64,000 nucleotides of DNA from Macrolepiota albuminosa (lineage: Eukaryota > Basidiomycota > Agaricomycetes > Agaricales > Agaricaceae): positions 358,132 through 422,131 of the forward strand of contig JAMWFC010000023.1 in NCBI GenBank assembly GCA_027475525.1, given 5' to 3'. The translations under genes were made by a program, and so were the position numbers. The notes below the pieces were generated by a model. The model was given only the letters and a program-made list of their open reading frames with translations, was not told the DNA's origin and ran no database searches. Of this stretch, positions 34,830 to 47,676 are shown one piece after another (positions within the stretch are counted from its first letter, which is position 1; each line of letters opens with the position of its first letter).

Positions 34830-35041
34830 TGTCAAAGGTTGAATCTGGCAAGAGGTGCATCACATCAAAGTTATATAATTACAAGTTAGTGTTGTTACGT
34901 ATATAACCAAATAAATAAGTCATGTTTTGTTGTGTTTTTCTTTGATGGTCAGCATTTATTCGTCCTTGGTCAGCTCTTCCGCCTCTTGCAGCCATCCTCG
35001 CATTCTCCATGGTCAGCTTTTATTTCCTTAGCCCTCCGACA
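34830..35041 (+). repeat. 3' LTR of the gag-only element
   Basis: 212 bp, TG...CA ends, preceded by the polypurine tract GAGTGGGGG. Undivided copy of the LTR that is split at the left edge of the nest. It carries the CpG-to-TpG/CpA versions of positions that are intact in the 5' copy. Confidence 0.92.
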
Positions 35042-35046
35042 GATAG

Positions 35047-36854
35047 TTACAATGACTGTGGCGTTGATAGATCACAATTTGTTCAGGCAGAATAAAATGT
35101 CAGAGTAAACTTTCATTTATATCACCTTTCATCCTCAGTGAAAACTGGATCTGGAGGAATCTGGAAGGATTGGAAAATTGAGGTCAATTTCTGATGCCTT
35201 TGAGGGGGGATTTCTTGTATAACTCTAAATTTAGATATGAAACAGACACATTGTCAAAATCACACGTCAAGTTGTCACAGGTGATGACATGCTTGTTGAT
35301 TCACAACTTATACCATGAGTGACTTGTCTCTGCCTACTACACCAGTCAAATCTGGCATTTTTGCATATGTCCTCATCACATGTGCCAGCTCCCTTGCCAT
35401 TGCAGACACTGATTTCCATGCCATTGCTTTTGTTGCATGCTCAAAATCCTACTCCATCACATGCACCAATGCCCTTGATATTGCAGGCACTACCCATAAA
35501 CCCATTGCAGGCATGTCTTCAAAATCTTCTTTATTCTCACTTTCTTACTCTATCACAGGTGCCTATCAAAACTCCATTGTCGGTATGTCTTCAAAACTTT
35601 CCTTATTCTCACATTTTCATGCCATTGCAGGCACCACTCATAAATCCATTACAGACTTCAATTCCAAACCCTTTGCAGGTGCTAAATTTGACTGTCTTGC
35701 ATGTTCCCAATATCTCTCAGTCACAAGAAACGATTTCCAAGTCCATTGATTTATTTGCTCCACCTTGCCCATTGACAATTCATGTTTCTAATCCACTGTA
35801 AGTCCAATTGCATTGCACTCAAATAAGCTATACTAAAATTGTTAAGTAAAAATATCAATATACCTTTGCCTATGATGACTACTGCTCAAGACATGATATC
35901 AAATGAACTTGCCACCACTGCTCATGCTAAGAAATTAAATACAAAGTAAAAAAAGGATTAACATCAGCTCAGTAAGTTTATAACTTCTTGAACTGTCCAG
36001 AAATATTTATGCTATCAATTATTTGAAATCACACCCAGATGCAACTGAAGCTGAGTTTGTTGATGTATGAAAGACTTGCAATGCAGAAACCAGAAAGGTA
36101 AGTTTCACATATTGTTAGATTGAGAAATTGACTTGACAATTTGCTTTTAGATATACCAGGATTGTTCAAAGAAGTGTACTAAGGCCTGCAAGAAAGGAAC
36201 CAAGACAACCAATGACTAAGACCTCAATTATTTTTCAACACTTTCAAACTAATACTTAATGGTATATTATGTTCTCTGTATTTGTTCTTTATTTCAAGTT
36301 TCTTGAACTTGTCATCATGATACAAGTATTTTAGAATATTCAGATAGATGCTGTTGTATTCAGATAACTACAGATTATAAACAATGATTTTTGTACACTT
36401 TTTAAAATGGACAATCAGACAAGAACAGATAACAGCAGAAAAGTGGATGCCAGTTCACAGAATTTGCCAGCTCTTGTCAGAAATACCTCTGAAAATCATA
36501 GAAAATTTCTGTATATTCTGTGGTTATTGGCAGCACAGAAACTCTCAGACATCATCAGACTATATATCAAATCCCATTCTCACTGGGTTTCATCCACTGT
36601 TGGCAGAACACTTAGTGGTTCTTGATGAGTATTTAGGTACTTTTTTTTTGGCATGACTGAAAGAAGTTTAACATTGTCACCACACCTGAAGCTGACCTAC
36701 CATTGCTACAAAGATCTCATTGGGTGCTGCTCTGACCTACTGGAGGTCCAGTCAATGTTTGGAGTTGCACTTGTAGTGTACTCATAATATTTGGTCTTCA
36801 CAAAAACATATTCAAGAAATGCATCTAAGGCAGGTCACTTCTTGCTTTTTGATA
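35047..36854 (+). other. degenerate repeat-like sequence between the nest and the Tc1 element, no gene recognised
   Basis: No complete gene. Short coding-like blocks are visible: 35315-35749 with an internal repeat (AGTTHKPIAGMSSKSSLFS and SIVGMSSKLSLFSHFH), a spliced-looking block YAINYLKSHPDATEAEF near 36012-36060, and CSKKCTKACKKGTKTTND near 36165-36220 with a donor and acceptor between them. Composition is poor in CpG, as in the neighbouring dead elements, so it is probably an old, unidentified transposon. Confidence 0.4.
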
Positions 36855-37230
36855 CAGTCGTGGACAAGCAAACACAACAAAACTTGGTGACACTGTTATA
36901 GAGAGATCACACATCAACTAACTGCCCCTTTTAATGTAAAAACATGAAGATTAGGACCCAATCAGTTGATTTCCACAAGCTGATTTCCCCATATTGTCTG
37001 GGTCAGAAATTTTGACACTAAAATTTGGCCACTTGAAAAAACAAGCAAAAAATGATAAAAAATAGTGCAATCAACACCTTTTGATGAGCTAAATCTTGTC
37101 ATAGATTGTTTGAGAACTTCTCACGTGCTAATTGTACAGAAAAAAATCATTCTGTTTTTACTTTTTAACTGAGTCAAAATTGCAAATTGATTTTTAACAC
37201 CATATCATTACATTGCACTTCACTTCCACT

Positions 37231-37360
37231 ATGAAGCCTCCTAAGAAAAAGCAGAAGAGAAACATTTCTGGTCTATAAAATCAGCCTAAGACTCATACAG
37301 CTCCAACTGATGCCATAAAAATGCCTTTCAGAGACCAAGACTCAAACTCAATGATACAGT
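37231..37360 (+). pseudogene. Tc1/DDE_3 transposase, N-terminal fragment
   Basis: Starts MKPPKKKQKRNISGL, a lysine-rich start common in this transposase group, then a stop (TAA) after 15 codons and a readable continuation NQPKTHTAPTDAIKMPF until the inserted LTR at 37361. Confidence 0.55.
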
Positions 37361-37858
37361 TGTAAGGACAACCTCTAGAGGCTGTGGCTCAGTCACATAG
37401 CTGGCAGAGGGAGATCCAAAGTGTATTAGAATATATACTAACAATATCAAGGTAGCTACTCACCTGGCAGAGAAAGATCCAAAAAGAACAAGTCTAGAGA
37501 TTCCCTATGCCAGGTTGGATGCTTCTGGGGCCTCTGAAGCATGGGAAACAACTGTACAGTACAACAAAACCTTAAAAACTCAAAAATTGCCTACACAAAC
37601 AATTGCACAAATAAGGGGCAAACTCTGGCAAACTCTGGCTTATATAAGCAGTCTAGAAGTGGTGCTGAGTGGCCCACACTTGTCTGAATGGTGGCTAAAA
37701 AATCAGAGCATCTCAAGAGCTGAGAGTAGTACTAACAGATAGTGTTGAAAGAATAGAAACAGTAAAATGAAATAATGTCAGAAGAAATAAGAGAATGAAT
37801 GGAAGGAGAGTGAAGAGATAAGGAGTGAGAAAAGGAAGAAATGAGGAGTCCCCTGACA
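37361..37858 (+). repeat. LTR of family S (long form, with the extra block), no TSD
   Basis: TGTAAGGACAACC...CCCTGACA, 498 bp. Same family as 42924-43442 (inverted) and 51020-51475. It has no target duplication: the left flank is Tc1 sequence and the right flank is Gypsy-C, so it marks a rearranged junction. Confidence 0.85.
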
Positions 37859-40800
37859 TTTACCAGGCACGCTACCAAGACAGACTTTAGACCAAGAGCT
37901 TGAGGCTGCTCCAGATAGCCTAGCAGAAAGCTTTTTTCCTTTTTCCTGACCTTTTGAGTACTTAGCAGGTGAAAATCATATGCTGCTTACTCCTTTAGAA
38001 GAGTTATCTAGGTCATTATTGCCAGAACTTAGCGACTCAGAATTACTCAAGCCTATACCTACAACAACCATGCTAAGCAAAACTAGCACTACCACTACTA
38101 TTCCTACTTTGATCTCAACACCAATCAACATAGAGCAGAAAAACATACCACAAATGCCGCCCAGAAACTACTTCTTGTCACTAAAGTGGGACAAAATGAA
38201 GCCTGATGAGTTAACGCAGTATTCAGAGAATTGAAATATTTACTATGTGACTGCCGAGTCACTGACAATACACAGATAAAAGAATATGCCATCAGATACG
38301 TTTCTTACAATACAGCGGAATCCTGGACAGGATTAAGTGAATTTCAAGGATTAACAAAGAAAACAGTGCCGAGACCGTTTACCTATAAGGAATGGAAAAA
38401 GGCAGTCAGTAACATATATCCTGATGTCAAAGAATCTATATGTTATATGGTTATGGAGATCCAGAAGCTGGTACAGGATACCTTTGCAACTGGAATCTAT
38501 ATGTTAGGCACACTATCTACCTATTATTGCGACTTCCAGAAGATTGCACAATAGCTGGTATAAAATGGCAAACTTTATAGGAACAAAGAGTGGCACTTGT
38601 TTCAACAAGGAATCCCAACATCATTATGGACTCAGATAGCACACTGTCTAGAGATTCTTATGCCTGAGCATCATCCTGAGGAACTCTACAATATAGATGA
38701 TGTTTTTGAAGCAGGTAAATGGATGCTGAAGGGCACAGATACTGGCATCTCTTTATAGTGATCTATTAGTGCTGACAAAGGGAGAATGGCACCGCTAGTT
38801 GTGGCACCAGCTCCTAGCACCACTAACAACTGAGAAGGATTTGTCAAAAAGGAAGACCTTGAAAATGCAGTTAATATTGCTGTTGCCAACATCATGAGCA
38901 AACTGGAGACATTGATTTCGACTAGCCTTAATGCGCCATGAAATAATATGCAAACAGGATTTTGTCATTTTTATAGTGAGGCAGGGCATACAATGACTAG
39001 AGGTCGTTGCACTATTCTTGAACAGTATCTATGCCAAGGGAGAGCACACCCAGGGCACAGATGGTAAAAGAGTCTTATTCTTGAGTGCTAACATTCCTCT
39101 TTATTCAGAGCACAAGACTTTCCAAGGACAAATTGATGAATAGCACAGATGCAATCTCAGAAACTTAGTGACAGGTAACCTAAACAGTATGGCAATGACA
39201 GAGGCAGAAGTGACTCCACAACAGGTGCTGATTCATGAGGTACTCCAGCTTAACGCTGTTAACAAGCGACCTACATTGTCACATGAAGAAAGGATTGAGA
39301 TGTTTGAAAGGGAATTAAAGTTGTTAAAGAATCAGGTCTTCAACAGAGTAGAGATTAAGAAAAGCAAGCAACTGTGCCCTCAGGCACTATGTCAGATCTA
39401 GCACCAGCAAAACCCTCAAATGCGAGCACTAACAACAATGCACCTGATACAATCAAGACACCGGCTATGACTGAACCTCTGCTGCACCCTTATTCAGGAC
39501 TTGCCAGCAACTATGCTCTACCTGTCAATCAAAACTTCAGGGCACCCAACAAGCCAGTAGGGGGCTATTGACTGATGGTGCCTATCTACAATATGGAGAA
39601 GTCTAAGCAAGTTTTTGACCGCATCATGAAATGTCAGGTCATGCTATCAGTAGAGTTATGCAGTGTAGCACCAGACATGCAGAATCAGATGTATACAGCA
39701 GTTACCCCTCAATGAGACGTAGCTAATAATGTAATGGCAGTGGATGAATGTGACAATGCGCTACCTGGATTTGTGTATATAATAGAGACGGTAGCCCTGG
39801 AAATCAAAGAAGAGGCTGCACCATCTAAAAAAGCTATGTCTGTTGACCCAATTGAAACCTACTTTAAGTTGCTAAGATCTAGCAATGATCCTGCCATCCT
39901 TACTGTAGCCCAGGACTCTCATGCAATCTGCTCAATCATGCTGACTGTAGATGGGAAAAGTGAAATTGAGTCTATTGTGAACAGTAGATCTCAGATCATT
40001 TCTATGGCTGCAAACGTTGCTAACAAGCTTGGCATTATTTACAACCTGACGATTATTTTTAATATGCAGAGTGCTAATGGCACTATTGATTGATCTTTGA
40101 GAATGGCTCATAATGTGTCATGTGCTATTGGCAATCTTATGTTTTACCTTCAACTCACATCTGCATATGACTTACTATTAGGAAGGCCCTTTGACATTTT
40201 AGCTTGATCAGTAGTCAAGACCACGTCTGAAGATGAAACAATGCTAACCATTAGTGACTCTAATTCTGGCATCAGAAGAACAGTATCAATGTTTCTCCAT
40301 AGAAAATTCTAGAAGCCCAGATCTAGAAAACAACTGTATATTAGCGACGACCCTTGCAAGTGTTTTCTGATGCCATCAAGGAGATGAGTGATGAGGATCA
40401 TGGAGATGAAGTGCTTATTTTAGACTATAATTATTGGACTGGGCAAGTAGCCCTTATATCACATACCCTCTTAGCCCACAAAATTTTGAATTCTTCTTCA
40501 TTGCTTACTAGCGAAGCTTTATTCTACTTATACCTTACTATGTCAGATATTACTAAAAACTTTTTGACAGACACTTATTTTGTTTCTACTCCTGATTTTA
40601 AAGAATCTTTGATATTTGGTTTTGCTAGAAACCAACATTTCACTTATAATATGTTTGCTAACAATAGTACCCCTAAGCGCAAAGAGGTTTAGGTCAAGAA
40701 GAAGTACAAGCCAGTAGCACTTAAAACAAAACCGGTAGCAAGTGCCATATCCAAGGAATTTTGTATTGAAAGAAGAAACATTATAGGTTGGCCAACACTT

Positions 40801-41802
40801 GACATATGGGAGACTCTAGCAACTAGATTGGATACAGAACAGCTCTGGATTGGACACATTATTGCAGGTCTACCTTAATCACTATTTATTAGTCCTTTAG
40901 CATCCTCTATTCACCGACTTCAAGGAATTGGAAGGTTTGAAATATATAGTGCTAACACAATAATGGGAGGTGGACTCTGACCAAACCCTGATCACTTCCA
41001 GAAAAGGTCAGCAGTAGGTGCTGCCATTTGATGAGGCACCCCAATCAGAAGTTTAAAAGAATCAATGATAGTGGCACAAAATATACTTAAACCCAACATC
41101 TAGACCTGTCAGAAATTAATACAATAAGTAGCACTGACATTAGCACTCATGGCATATGTCAAGGATTTTCCAACCATACATTGAAGCAGCCTGGCCAATT
41201 GGAATTATATTAAGAGTGAGGAGACCCATATAATTCTAAGTCAATTTAGAGTTGCCGTTGGTTACTATGAGTCATAATACTATTTGTCACTGTCATCCAT
41301 GTGCTACAAATTACTGTTGACAGGTCACCGTTAAAGGGAACCATGAGGAGAGGCACTAAGAGGTAGTACTGCAGATAGACTTATCTTGGAAAACACAATA
41401 GTGCATAGTATATAAGATAGCTACTTCACATGTACATAACAACAAATTGTAACCTCTTGAGCACCCAGTTACACTTAGCATTCAAATTGCACTAGCTCTG
41501 CCTGACTTTGTCACTAAGTTAGGCACTAGCTTAGTCTATCTCATTTTCATAGTTTACGGTGCCACCTATAGGCACATTCCACTGCATTACTCGTCTTTTT
41601 CTCTTTACTTTTGCTTAAGCTATGGCGCTCACCATTTGCTGGGTAGCATCTAAGGTGCTATCATCTAGTGCATCATTCTATCACATTTGCTTGAGCATAC
41701 TAGGACCCTGTCAGAACTCCTCATAACTCTGCACACCAGGCACTGGAAACGGCGTTGTACTGCATATACGTCCAGTGTACCCAACCACAGTTGGCATCAT
41801 TA
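37859..41802 (+). mobile_element. Gypsy-C: deleted and heavily mutated relative of Gypsy-A
   Basis: Collinear with Gypsy-A from 7694 (CCAGGC-GCTACCAAGAC) through gag (37980-39130), linker and protease (39168-40690, active-site region changed to VNSRSQ), then jumps to LTR sequence (about 40780-41802), so RT, RNase H, integrase and the antisense gene are absent, as is the 5' LTR. It is dense in C-to-T and G-to-A changes and in stops. Confidence 0.85.
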
Positions 41803-42234
41803 CTGGCTTCTTAGCAAACAAGATGACTTCACAAATCAAGTCTTGACTTTGGAGGCTGTAATCAAAGAGGCTGGACATGAATGCATATTTCTACTAAAAT
41901 TTCATTGTAAATTGAACTTTATTGAGATGGTCAGTCTTCTTTTACTGATTATATTTATTTAATCTATCAATAGTATTGGGAATGGATAAATGATTGTTAT
42001 TGTCAAGTTCCAAAACTAAAATTTGAAGATGCCAAGAAAGCAACTTTTGACGCACTCAATGCTTGTCTAGTAAATATTATTTGGTGCTTTGTTAGCCATT
42101 CTTGGTGATTTATAAGTGCATATAGAATTGGGCTGATAGAAAAGGCTGCTGCATGGGCTATTTAGAAGCAGAAAGGTCATAGGACCATTTCTCAGACTGC
42201 AATGATGCATCTTGATGCCATAGTAAATCCTTAA
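41803..42234 (+). pseudogene. Tc1/DDE_3 transposase, C-terminal fragment
   Basis: LLSKQDDF, then EAGHECIFLLKFHCKLNFIEM holding the third acidic residue of the DDE triad in the usual N-x-I-E-M setting. After a probable intron, YWEWINDCYCQVPKLKFEDA and AYRIGLIEKAAAWA, then MMHLDAIVNP. This is the standard end of the basidiomycete DDE_3 family. Stops (TGA near 42110, TAG near 42162) break it. Confidence 0.8.
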
Positions 42235-42412
42235 ACATACATTAAATTTGACTTCAAAATTTTGACCATCTAAAATACTTATGGGAAAAACTTTGAAAGT
42301 GTGTTTTTTAACATATTTTCATGCTCTGAGTCCAAATCTGAAGTTAGATTGCCAAAATTTTAGCTTGTTGAGCTGCTACAAAATTTGTTGAATTTGTTTG
42401 TCTACAACTGTA

Positions 42413-42923
42413 GGACATTAGGTACATTATCATATAAAGCATAATAGGCCTAATACAACAAACTCTCTTATGGTTGATGGTGCCTGTTCACAAAAAGAAA
42501 CCAGATGAAACTTCAGATTTGCAATAGAGGTCTCTTTGAACCTTCATTTCAAGTTAGACCTTGAGACAGACTTCTTGTCAAGCTCACAATGAAATTTATT
42601 GACTTCATCACTTTTTGATTTATGTTTTTTTTATCTTCCCTTCCATAACTATGCCATCTCCTAAACTGTGCTGTACACTTGAGATTAAAACCAGGTTTCT
42701 GAAAGAGAGCAGTTTTTGGTAGATTATCTTTATGAGGAAATGCCTTTATGCACTAATGTGAGACTAAGAGCTTTGAGACAGGAATTATCCAATTTCTTTC
42801 ATTTTATCAGGCCTACTGCCCACTAAAATCCTGCTCTAGTCTACTTCATGTGAGTTTGTATTTGAGGAAGTATCAATTACTTCTGTCTCTTCCTATGTTT
42901 CTTTCATCAATCTACTGAGTAGC
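42413..42923. other. unassigned repeat-like sequence
   Basis: No gene or clear element end seen. CpG-poor like its surroundings. Directly precedes the solo LTR at 42924. Confidence 0.4.
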
Positions 42924-43442
42924 TGTCAGGGGACTCCTCATTTCTTCCTTCTTTCACTCCTTATTTCTTCATTCTCCTTTCATTCATTTCCTTATTTCTT
43001 CTATCATTCTCTCATTTTGCTGTTTCTATTTTCTCAACACTATCTGTTAGTACTATTCTCAACCTTTGAGGTGCTCTGGTTCTTTAGCTATCATTCAGAC
43101 AAGTGTGGGCCCTTCAGCACCGCTTCCAGACTGCTTATATAAGCCAGAGTTTGCCCTTCTGACTTTTAAAGTCCAGAGTTTTCCTGCCTTGTTTGCACAG
43201 TTGTTTGGTTAGTCAATTTTTGAGTTTTTAAGGTTTTGTTGTATTGTACAGTTGTTTTCCATGCTTCAGAAGTCCAAGAAGCGTCCAACCTGGCATAGGG
43301 AATCCCTAGACTTGTTTTCTTTGGATCTTTCTCTGCCAGGCGAGTAGTTATTATGATATTGTCAGTACATACTCTAATGCACTTTGGATCTCCCTCTGCC
43401 AGCTGTATAACTGAGCCACAGCCTCTAGAGGTCACCTTTACA
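42924..43442 (-). repeat. solo LTR of family S, TSD GTAGC
   Basis: TGTCAGGGG...CCTTTACA, 519 bp, flanked by GTAGC at 42919-42923 and 43443-43447. Inverted relative to 37361-37858 and carrying the same extra block of about 65 bp. Confidence 0.92.
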
Positions 43443-43593
43443 GTAGCAACTTTTTACCCAGTTTCTTGTTGGTTAGTTTGATATCTAATTTAGCTCTCTT
43501 ATTAATTATGTCATTCCATCTGTTTATTATTTCATTATTAGAGTAGAGTATATCATTATTCTGAATTACTCTCTTACATCTGAGAGTCTATAT

Positions 43594-43867
43594 TATTAGA
43601 AACCAAACCTAAGAACAATTTTAAGATTACTTTATAAATATAGTCAGTTTATATTTTGTACATAATGGATATATTATTTACTCATCCTTCAATCCAATAT
43701 AAGTAGTTGAGGAGTTTGTCTACAATATGAGTTTATATAAGTATCTATCTAAACAATGGATAGATGTGGCACAATGCATGAGTGCAGTGGCTAGGCCTGG
43801 TATAATGAATAATGAGTAGCTGGGTGATAATGTGAAATAGCCAATATAATAATATGAAATGCTAATA
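43594..43867 (-). repeat. 3' LTR of Copia-E
   Basis: 274 bp, same length as its partner, with many transitions. Confidence 0.9.
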
Positions 43868-44052
43868 CTCCTCATCCAGATGCTTCTCCTCACATAGTAT
43901 CATAGCTTTAAAGAAGGCCAAGATGCAAGCACAGATAGGTAAACGCTAATGCAGAGAAAGCTTTTATAAAGATATCTGCTATGTTTTCTTTGAATAGAAC
44001 ATGGAGAAGGGTCAACTTGTTGAATTGAATATGCTCTCAAAGGAAGTAATAT

Positions 44053-47000
44053 TCAATATTCACATGGTTTTATGCATGCATATAAAAGTGAGTCTTCAGA
44101 TAGTGTGATTGCGAAATCATTGTCACAAAACATCATTGTCGGTTGACTAGTAAGATTGTATCCAATATCTTTCAATAGAGCTCTTAACCAGATACACTCT
44201 TGTGCACTCTTGAAAGCAGCCATATATTCTGCTTTGCAGAATGAAGCGGCCACTATGCATTGCTTTCTGACAGCCCAGAATACTGCTTCTGACCCTAGAT
44301 TCCATATGTACTTCCCAACACTATACTTTGTATCACGGCAGCTGGCCTAGTCAGAGTCCATAAATTTATTGAGTGTGATTTTAACATCTGAACCTTCTAG
44401 ATGAAGCTGAAGGTCACAAGTGCTCTTCAAGTACTGGACCACACATATGGCTACATTCTAGTAAATGGTAGTATAAAAGTCAAGATATTGAGTAAGCTGT
44501 TGAATAGCAAAGGCAATGTCAGGTCAAGTAGAGATAGCCATGTAAAGTAGGCATTTGACAAGCTAGCAATATGTGGTTTTCTCTATCATAAAATGTTCTT
44601 TATAAGATAGAAATTCCTGATTAATGTGCCTAAATTTGGTGTTAGAATCCATGGGCAGCAACAGTGATATAGTGTCTTTTTGACTAGATTGATGAATGAT
44701 TCTATCAATAAGGGCTGTCTGAGACAACTTAACGGAGTTGTTAAAATGGTCTCATTATATGGAAATATCAACAACAAAACAAGAAACTCCAAGGTCAGAA
44801 ATTGTCCAAACCTGATGCATTTGTGCTTTGAACTGCTCATTTTTTTCTTTGCGGCTAGCAACAGAGAGAAAATCATTGATATAGAGGGCTGCAATGATGG
44901 TGCCATGGTTAGTAATACAATAAAAGATGCAGGATTCACATGCTAATCATTAGAACCTCTACAAGGCCATATTATTGCTTACTGCTTGATTACAGATCCT
45001 TCTGGCTTGCTTCATTCTGTACAATCCCTTCATTAGCATCCAGACTCAATCTTCTCTGCCCTCCTCCTCAAATCCTTCAGGCTGCCTCATATACTGCACT
45101 TTGTCTTTAGGAAGGATGCCATAGAGGAAGGTTATCTTCATGTCAATCTAAGTGGCATCCCAGCTCTTTGCAGTGGCTAGGTGAAGTAGGATACACCATG
45201 ATTCCATGTGTGCTGTGGGTGATGTAGTTTTAGTATAATCACATCCATATACCTGCTCATGACTATGAAACACCAGTTGAACCTTGAATCTCACTGTGTT
45301 TCCAAGCTCATCATATTTGATCTTGAAGACCAGGCGACCTGTTTTGACCTTCTGGCCTGCTGGTACAGTTAATTGAGGCATGAGTTTGTACACTTTCTCC
45401 TTGAGAGATTTGAGCTCATCACAATACACCACTTCCCACTGACTAGCATTGGCTATAGAATCTTGTACTGCTTTCTGAGTTTGCAAGATGGGCATGTTTT
45501 CAGGATCTGCTCTGATGGTTGGTATTGGTGTTTGTAGAGTGACAAAGCTGAGGAGCTGGTGGAACAATTTGAGGATTATCTGGTTCAGGTAAGGGCTAAA
45601 CAACTCCTTCTGAAATAGAGGGGTAAAGGAGTTGCCTCTTCATGACTTTCACAGAATCTCATGTGAAACATCTTGTATATCTTTCCAGTCAACTTTTTGT
45701 AGCACTTGTACACTTTGGAGTCCTTTGCATAACTTATCAGTATACACTCAATTGATTGCACATAGATTTTAGGATTATGCTTAGCCAAGTTAAGTACAAA
45801 GGCCTTACACTTGATTTAATGCATATACAAGTATTTTGGTTGTCTACCCATCCAGGCTTTGGAAGAAGTTATACTCTTCATAGATTTGGTGAGTGTGCAC
45901 TTGTGTAAATAGAAGGCTGTTAAATAGAACTCATTCCACAGATTAGCTGGACATCATGCAGCTATCCTCATTGCCCATGCTTTACCCATTGGCATCCAAT
46001 GCATGTACTCAACACATCCTATATGCACTGATGCATATGCTGCCCTATGCTGCTGTTCAGTACCTCATGACAATAGCTATGCCTGCATGTCTTGACTGTT
46101 GAGCTCACCATTATGGCCAGTCCTATATGTACTTAACTTTGCCTGTACTTTGTTCTCTCAGGCAATTTGCCAGATTTTTAGGTGGATGAACACTTCAGAT
46201 TTATTGCATAAGAGAATTGACCAGTGTTCACTCATGAAATCATCAACAATATTCATGATGTATTTGTAGCGTGCATGAAATACAACAGCCTGTGATACTG
46301 CAAGATCAACCCAAACAATTTCCAACTTCCATGTCACCTTATGCCCATCCTCTCAAATCTTTGGAACAGAACTCCTTGTCTGTTTTCTAAAAATGCAGGA
46401 GTTATATTTAGGCAGTTTTGAGGAGAAGACAGAGTGCATACCTAGTATCATTCCAGTCTTAGCTATGTCAAGGACAGTCTAGTAATTGGTATGTCTGAGA
46501 TGACAATGCCAGGTTTTCAGGTTACTGGCATGTTGAAGCAAGAAAGCATGATGTTCAGAGGCAACAAAGCTGAGATTAAGAATGTAGAGGTATCGATCAG
46601 GAGCAAGCGTGCCTCATGCAATAAGCGTTCATGTTAATCTGTCAACAATCTTTACTGATAAATTGTTGAATACAGTATCTAAGCCTGAGCAGGTAGTGAA
46701 GGAGCTGACTAAAGAATGCCTTTGTATGTCCCTTGCATAGCCTCTTCAGCATGAAGCAGTTCTTACAACAGACTGCACTCAGGCCATAATTATGTCCTGG
46801 TAAGTCTGTTGATATACTGGTGCCCCCTCTCATGCTGAAAGCCATTGCATGGTTGGACTTAGCTTTGGCATTGAAGATATTCTGGGCATTCTCTATGAGG
46901 ATGCAAATGTTAGTTGAATTACATGGTGCACTCTGAGTAGAGTTTTGCTGATGAGAGTCAAGACTGAGTTCTGCAGGGATTCAAAGGAAGGATCATTGAG

Positions 47001-47670
47001 GCTGTTCAACAAGGCAATACATATGAAAAAGTTTCTGTCAACTGTCCCAATATCAAATACCCTCTTGACAATGTTGGTGATGTGTCCAGCAGTAGTGGAC
47101 AAGAGTTCAGTCAATGAACAGTATGTGGATAGTGCTTCCCTGAAGAAGCTGTGCCCTTGTCCTCAGGTCTGTGTAGCATGCAGCAGCATGTTCATCAGTG
47201 ATGAGATTGCAAAGCTTGGCATCATCCAGTGCAGACTTGATAAAAGTAATGGTGAGCTGATTGTTCAGACCCCAATTTGCATGGGCATGAGGTTCTGTTT
47301 TAAGACTAGGATAGGTGTTGATGCTGTTGAAGACATAGAAATAGATGCCATTCAGAATAAGTGTGTTCTTGAGCCTTTTAGTCTGGGTAAAGTTCCTATC
47401 AGCTTGAGCATATTTGGGACCTTCCTGTCTGTAGTGTATGATTTGCTCTAAGATAGAAGGATTGATGGCATCAGTGGGAAGGACAAAGGATTGTGATAAA
47501 GGGGCTATAGTGAGCAGAAGTGGCAGGAAGAGACAAAAAAACAAAGACAATAGACAGAGATATGAGGTATGTGATGTGGTGTATGATATGATTGGATAGA
47601 GAATTAGATTAAAGGAGAGTTCCAAGGTCTGATCATCAGTTACTATTAGAGAGTGGTTGACAGTAAGCAC
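44053..47670 (-). pseudogene. Copia-E Gag-Pol remnants
   Basis: From the 5' side: a Gag-like block at 47107-47490 (TKRLKNTLILNGIYFYVF...HAHANW), a gag-pre-integrase-like block near 46642-46845, integrase end and linker at 45585-45788, then RT at 45148-45540 (SQWEVVYCDELKSLKEKVY, VRFKVQLVFHSHEQVYGCDY). The RNase H end is at 44053-44253 (CKAEYMAAFKSAQECIWLRALL, FCDNDFAI). Frames are short and broken throughout. Confidence 0.8.
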
Positions 47671-47676
47671 ATAACT

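Larger units (their letters stand above)
4710..35041 (+). mobile_element. gag-only LTR retrotransposon (TR-GAG type) hosting the whole nest
   Basis: Outermost layer. Both LTRs start TGTCAAAGG and end CCTCCGACA. The 5' LTR (4710-4778 plus 33452-33573, 191 bp when joined) is split by the hAT element. The 3' LTR is 34830-35041. Between them are a primer-binding-like site, one intact gag gene and a polypurine tract, and no protease, integrase or reverse transcriptase. Flanks GATGG (4705-4709) and GATAG (35042-35046) form a 5-bp target duplication with one G-to-A change. Without the nested insertion the element is about 1.66 kb. It must have used enzymes from another element, probably a Copia relative given the type of gag and primer site (inference). 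Confidence 0.85.
36855..42410 (+). mobile_element. Tc1/mariner-like (DDE_3) transposon, interrupted
   Basis: Left end TA then CAGTCGTGGACAAGC at 36855. The right end is the inverted CAGTTGTAGACAAAC ending at 42410 with TA at 42411. Inverted similarity continues well beyond 100 bp inward (for example GGTCAGAAATTTTGACAC against the complement of 42255-42275), so the inverted repeats are long. TA target duplications fit Tc1/mariner. The interior holds a transposase start and end separated by an LTR and Gypsy-C, with the middle of the gene lost. Confidence 0.8.
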
